NCBI GenBank assembly: GCA_950295325.1
Contig: OX485805.1
Span: 50,182,758-50,246,757, forward strand
Reading direction: 5' to 3'
Length of the DNA stretch: 64,000 nucleotides
Source of the DNA: Polytrichum commune
Taxonomy: Eukaryota; Streptophyta; Polytrichopsida; Polytrichales; Polytrichaceae
Shown: positions 58,736-64,000 of the stretch, piece by piece
How positions within the stretch are numbered: the stretch's first letter is position 1
Layout: each line of letters opens with the position of its first letter
Program-made: the position numbers and the translations under genes
Notes under the pieces: model-generated
What the model was told of the DNA's origin: nothing
The model's input: only the letters and a program-made list of their open reading frames with translations
Database searches by the model: none

Positions 58736-61700
58736 CCTTACGATATCTAGAATCCTCCATCATGTCCCCTAAAATGCATCACCTAGTATGATGATGTTGT
58801 GGCTCCCTTGCCGATCGTCCATTTAAGGCTATTTTTGGCAACCTTGTCCATGTCCACACAAAGTTGTTCTTGAAGGCTTGAACCTAAATGTCATTGGCCA
58901 TGCATTTTGGCACCCTTTTGCATGTCGAGTGTGATGGGGTCCACATCACCAAAAGTTGTGAAAGTGGGTTGAACACTTGGTTAGCTCGAATTCAAAGAAT
59001 ATTTGTTATTCCCAAGTGTTCAAGTGGTCGTTCAAGTTTTGTATGATAGGGGTTGTTGAGACGATCATCATTTACTAGGGCGTTTGTTTTTCTTTCGTAC
59101 TTGTATCGATACATTGGTTCGTATGGAGTCTAGAGATATGGCTAGAACTAGAATTTGGTCCATGGGATCATTCTAGGTTTTTGGAGTGGGGGAACAAAAG
59201 GAAAAGGATGAGTATGTCTATTTGAGCATTCGTTTGGTGAAATGTCACTTATTGTGAGTGCCACGTAAAATTCAACCCATACATCAAGTGTAATGCATAG
59301 GTAATGTATGTGTCATAACATTACTCATTCTTACTAAGATGTTATGTTGGTCAAACATCAATGAAGAAATATTCACAAAAGAATGTTAGGATCATCAACT
59401 AGCTCATGTTAAATCTAAGGATATGGGAAGAGATTTGAGTTTATGTGTCATAACATGTTCATCTCAAAACAACTTTGAAAGATTTTTTTAATGTTTTTAC
59501 GTGACTTGTTTTGTTTATTGGAATTTGTCATGGTGGGACTTTGTTTCATAAATTAGATGAGAATGCATATTTGATGGTAATGTTATGGTAGCCCCTTGTA
59601 AAAAAACATAGAGTTTTATCTTGTTAAATGGATTGGCCGAATTAATAATCACACTTTACCAAAACATGTGCATAATACTTACTTTAGTTTTTCTATTGAA
59701 TGAAAGTGTGTGGTAGGGGGTGTCTAAAAATAATGACTTTGATGTTGTCACCGGTGTGAATATGGTGTTGCATCATCTTCGAGTTTGTCTAATTCTATGT
59801 GTAATCCTGAAACAAACATCACAATATTAAGATAAGGGTTCCCAAACACTATTGCCTCTTTTCAAACCTTATGTTTATTGCGGGAATCCATTCGTTGATG
59901 ATTAAATTGAGGAGGGAAATGAAGAAGGCAGGGGTGGTGATGAAAATTCTATGCATACTTCCAACTAGTCTACAATAAGTGTGTTTGGTATTCGAATGGG
60001 TGTGCCCGTGTTTTGATTTTTCTACTCTTGTTTGAAACAACTACAAGCAATGGACATTGTTTTGTGTAAGCAATTGCATCTCTTACTTCAATCTATGCCA
60101 TGCATTGTGCAATGTCTTCCTCAATTCAGTTGTCCAACCTCCATAAAAGAAACACTATTTTGAGCAAATTTTAAGAAGCAATTTTAAGAAATAGTTGACT
60201 TGTGCTTGCATTCGTTTGGAATGGTGAATCTTATAAGTATATCCAATAAAGTTCTAAACTCTCAATTCATGCTTGCAAATGGCGGTTGTTCATTTTCAAA
60301 GTAGAGTTGAGCATATCCTTGGGCTAATTGCACTATGTTAAAACTTCTCGTACATACTATTATCTAGTAAGTTCATCACTTCTTTAGTAAATTATCACGG
60401 CGTGAGGATACTACACTAATTATCCCAATTAATGCGTGTTGCTATTCAAAGTAACACAATGTTATAACTATCTAATAAGAGGTTCATATTTTACCTAGCA
60501 AAGTCATCATGTTCTATAATGTATGAATACCTATTGAACTTTTGTTTCTAAAAATAGAAACATTCACTAAGATATTATAGCATTGTATAAGTCTGAATAG
60601 TAACACGCACTACTTAGGAGAATCAATGTAATTTGTGTATTTCGAAACATTCCCCCCCCCCCCCCCTCATCACTCATACGTTATTGTTCACCGCTCACAT
60701 GATAACAATCTCCCAATTGTCTACGTTTCCCAATATCAATAAAACTACTTCAGGCTTGATGTCTAGTACATTATTAAGAAAGGTTGTTGATTGGACCGTC
60801 ATTTTTGTATAAGGCAATAACTACCTCGCTTCCCACTCTCCGAAAGTTTAAAATAAGTGTGACTCGGTAGGGAATGAGACCAAACCATAAATCTAAATAC
60901 AAGTGTAGATGAAGACAAGGAAACAAGAGGTGAAGGATATCTACCCTTTGTCATTTTCTTCTAAGTCTAGGATAAAGGAGATACACGCTTCCTTTTTTAA
61001 ACTTCTCAAGGTCTAAGGTACGTTTCTTCACAACCGCACAAATAGGTTGTGAGATTGCATTGATCAATGATTGGTTGAGGCAATTGATAATTTTTTATTC
61101 TCCGGTTTTGTTACCCCATTACAGTGTACGGGGAGTACCGAGGTTTACTTACGAGCTAGCCGATTTTTTTTTTGAAGATTTTCAAATGAGTTCACAATGA
61201 TTGGGATGAGGTACTGATGTAAAATTGTCGAGGTCGACAATCGACCGGTTCAAGGGAGAATAGACTGACAATATGGTTGGTTGAGGCATCATAGTTTGGG
61301 ATATATACTGAGGCATGGTCAAGGCTTGGAAAAGTTCAACTCCTTCCAGAGATACGTGGGATTTCTTTCAACACAAATTCACCCCCTTAAAAGTATAACA
61401 CCTATTTTCTTTTATAAAATAAAAATAAAACAAAAAACCCAACTTACTACACATAACTTCGGAAATATAGAACTAAATTTTGTATTGAATGATAAAGATA
61501 AATGTAGGAATCTAACCAAGAAAAAAAACTGACTTTAGGTAGCTTCTGAGTAGAAAGAAAGAAATCTTAACCTCTTTATAAAAGGTAGGAAATGTATCAA
61601 TTTTTGTATAGAACTCCCCGGAATGTGCCCCATCGTAGTTGGTTTGTTACTTGGACTCATCTTTTCTTAAGATCATGGTCGATATTTTTATCTCTTGGCA

Positions 61701-62134
61701 CCCCATCCTATAGTGCTATAGTGAAGGGAACCACAAGGAGAAATAAAATTGAAACAATCTCCAAAAACACGAGCACACGACCTCACTTCTATACTCAATG
61801 ATAAGGTATGTAGTCTTAAAGCGGTTTGTGATCTTAAGTTGTTTCTAGCATATAAACACATATTCAAGCTTGAAATGTACATATATTAAAGAAAACCATT
61901 TCAAAAAATCTAGAAGCAACACTTCAAGAATTCATAAGATATTCACTTTCATTCCAAAAACAACAAGACCAATTTTCATGTTTCTTAGTTGGATTTATTG
62001 ATGTGTTCATGTAAGTTTTCTTGGGTTGTCAGACCCCTACATATGTTGAAATGTTGGAAGTGTGCACACTTACCTTAATGCACCTCTTACCAAAGGATAC
62101 CAGATTATTTACAAGCATCAAGCATTACTCAATC
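58736..62134. other. Non-coding, nothing recognised
   Basis: AT-rich; a 15-C run at 60652-60666 is the only notable feature. No open frame beyond ~80 codons and none with family features. Confidence 0.4.
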
Positions 62135-62923
62135 TCAATCATGTAGTTCATTAAACCAAGGCCCACCATCCAACTTGGAGACATACACAAAATGGACACA
62201 TTTAATGGTGTCCATCCACAACCATTGCATGCAACAATGGGGAATGTTGGATGATGGCCTCAACGCCTGCAAATTGTTGCTCCCTTGTGTATAAATAAGT
62301 AGTATGGGACCATGTCGTCCCAACTTGTTGAACCCGCGCATGTGAATTTATTTCTTGGGCCATCTCCGCAGTGTCCATTGAACTTGCCTCCGTCGGCAAC
62401 CAACCGTTTCAAAGATGGTGAGGAATGGTAGGGCAATGGCCCCCACCTCTTAACACATGCTCTATTGTGTATCAGATTCCCCGCATCGCAACAAGAGGAC
62501 CAATATGATAGGCATTGGCAAGGCATGCCACTTATCAATATTTCCAAACCTAGGTTATTTGCATTTTGTCGATTGGTCAAGGGGTTGCCACATTGAATGG
62601 GCAAACCATCTCCTGGCTCAGTCAAAGGTATAACATGTTTACGAAAATTGAGGAGATAGTTGTTCATCATGTTAAAGTTGTTAAACTCCCATGTGAAAAG
62701 CTTGAGGTGTAGAAATTTCAAGCTATATTGAACACAACCATATTGGGGTAAGTGTATCTATGATTGCGGAAGCACCCATAGTTGCACCATCGACCCCTAT
62801 AATTATGCACCTACCACACCCAAATTTTGGATTAGAGATTTGCTCTCTTAGTTGCTCCTCGGGCATATGCTTCCGATGTTGAAACTTCCTACTCAACTGT
62901 GTGATTTGCAACAATAAGTACAA
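62135..62923 (-). other. Unassigned open stretches, possibly decayed coding sequence
   Basis: A 153-codon open frame (62260-62721) with shorter ones on both sides (62723-62923; 62202-62399 in another frame). It is the longest open stretch outside the two genes and the retroelement. I recognise no family. One fragment (GVEAIIQHSPLLHAMVVDGHH) faintly recalls an ankyrin repeat, not enough to name it. Could also be chance. Confidence 0.2.
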
Positions 62924-63296
62924 TGGTCACAATAACGTGAACAATGAAGACAAAGATCCACCATCTTCCTATATATGTTCAATTTGAAACAATTTCAGAC
63001 TCCACTTGTAGAAATGATGATTTTTTAGTATCTTAAAATCAACCTAAGTTTGGACAACTTGATCCTATATATATATATATATACCTTTCTTCACTACAAA
63101 TTATTCATCTAACTTAATAGTTACACCCACCCTAGATCCATGTACCCTATATTTACCCTAAATGAAATGCCCATGAAGGTCTGCAACCCGATATAGTTGG
63201 GCCTTCAAAGCCTCCCAATGACAACATCTCAGACATCCTAGACAACTAGATTGAACTTTCCAAGCCAGATTCTTGTTTGAATTTCTTAAGTACTAA

Positions 63297-63795
63297 GAGC
63301 CACTTCACACACAAGATTGAGAGCCCGTGACCATTCCACTTCAAGCACTCTCATTGGTGGAAAAGGCGGAGCCGGTCCAAGTTCGCTTCACACTACGCTT
63401 GAGGGACCAACGGAGTATGTGAATGCAAGATGGATGTAAAGTCTTCATGAATTACTACATGGCACCGAATGGATCATGTTTGATGGTTACTTGGACTCTT
63501 TTCAAAAACCACCTCTTGGAGGTAGGTCTAACACAAAATCAGGAGACCATGACACTCCGAAAGCTCACAGCCGTGGATTTATTCTATTTTATCATGTGTG
63601 AGGATCCCCATGAATAGACATTCATTGAAATAGCATTTGGTTGAGAGCCCGGTCACATATGACTTCACACTACACTTGAGGGTCCATGACCACACTGCAT
63701 GATTTTGGAGGTGTGTGGGGACGGCCTTTGGAGACTTTCTTTTGGGCTCTCACAATTTCATGGTCACGGCCCTTGACTCCTTTGTGAAGTGGCCC
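63297..63795. mobile_element. PIF/Harbinger-type MITE, 499 bp, TAA target duplication
   Basis: Opposite-orientation sister of the element at 52599-53095; starts GAGCCACTTCACAC, ends GTGAAGTGGCCC, with TAA on both sides. The interior is closely similar along its length by eye. It contains a short open stretch (MQDGCKVFMN...) also present inverted in the other copy; this is repeat sequence, not a gene. Confidence 0.85.
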
Positions 63796-63867
63796 TAAGT
63801 AGCATCAGAATCTACTATTGTACGTATTGGAAGCGTTTTAATGTAAACTCGATATATGTGGACACTC

Positions 63868-64000
63868 CAATGGTGGTTAGGGCTCATGGCCCCCAATGAG
63901 GAGGTTGTGGATTCTATTCCCCATGCCGGCATGGTGCTCACCACCTTAGTCCACCCAACTATGGTGGGGGGTCCTTGGACCTTGTTGTATTGGTACCTCA
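63868..64000 (+). mobile_element. Possible tRNA-derived SINE head (cut by window end)
   Basis: TGGTGGTTAGGGCTC looks like a pol III A box and, ~30 bp on, GTGGATTCTATTCCCC resembles a degraded B box (GGTTCGAATCCC). No acceptor-stem pairing was found. The element would run off the window. Confidence 0.25.

Overview
This is a 64 kb stretch of nuclear DNA from a land plant. The evidence is two plant-type, multi-exon genes (a peroxisomal copper amine oxidase and a REC/CLU-superfamily protein), GT-AG introns, a short tract of plant-type CCCTAAA telomeric repeat, and a background of miniature transposons, foldback elements and a decayed Ty3/gypsy element. The species cannot be fixed from the sequence. 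A non-flowering plant such as a moss is possible, but that is a guess. The window is gene-poor: I find only two intact genes, both on the minus strand.

Layout. 1-10.5 kb is repeat-rich and AT-rich, with simple repeats, a 100-bp tandem array, three TIR MITEs in a row (5.7-7.0 kb), an LTR-like block and copies of a dispersed 230-bp family. 10.6-25.7 kb (minus) is a 13-exon copper amine oxidase gene that I reconstructed exon by exon to an 819-residue protein ending in SKL. Its introns carry a 5S-rRNA-like segment, several TIR or foldback elements, minisatellites and dispersed repeats. 25.7-28.4 kb is its 5' flank and degenerate repeats. 28.4-31.0 kb (minus) is the wreck of a Ty3/gypsy element (gag, protease, RT, RNase H; no integrase seen). 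31.0-36.6 kb is mostly featureless, apart from a GC-richer island and two short foldbacks. 36.6-37.1 kb is a broken tandem copy of the 3' end of the next gene. 37.3-47.4 kb (minus) is a 25-exon REC-type gene encoding 1866 residues. 47.4-48.4 kb is its GC-rich 5' flank. 48.4-50.2 kb is a diverged array whose copies carry poly-C tracts. The rest to 64 kb is repeats, two TAA-flanked MITEs of about 500 bp, an internal 140-bp tandem duplication and long stretches where I see nothing.

The two genes have no evident functional link: one oxidises amines in the peroxisome, the other belongs to the family that sets chloroplast compartment size. Both gene models join in frame at every exon boundary. I found no RNA gene that I trust, no CRISPR, and no convincing novel multi-gene system. 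The interesting material is the transposon and foldback content in the introns and the local duplications.
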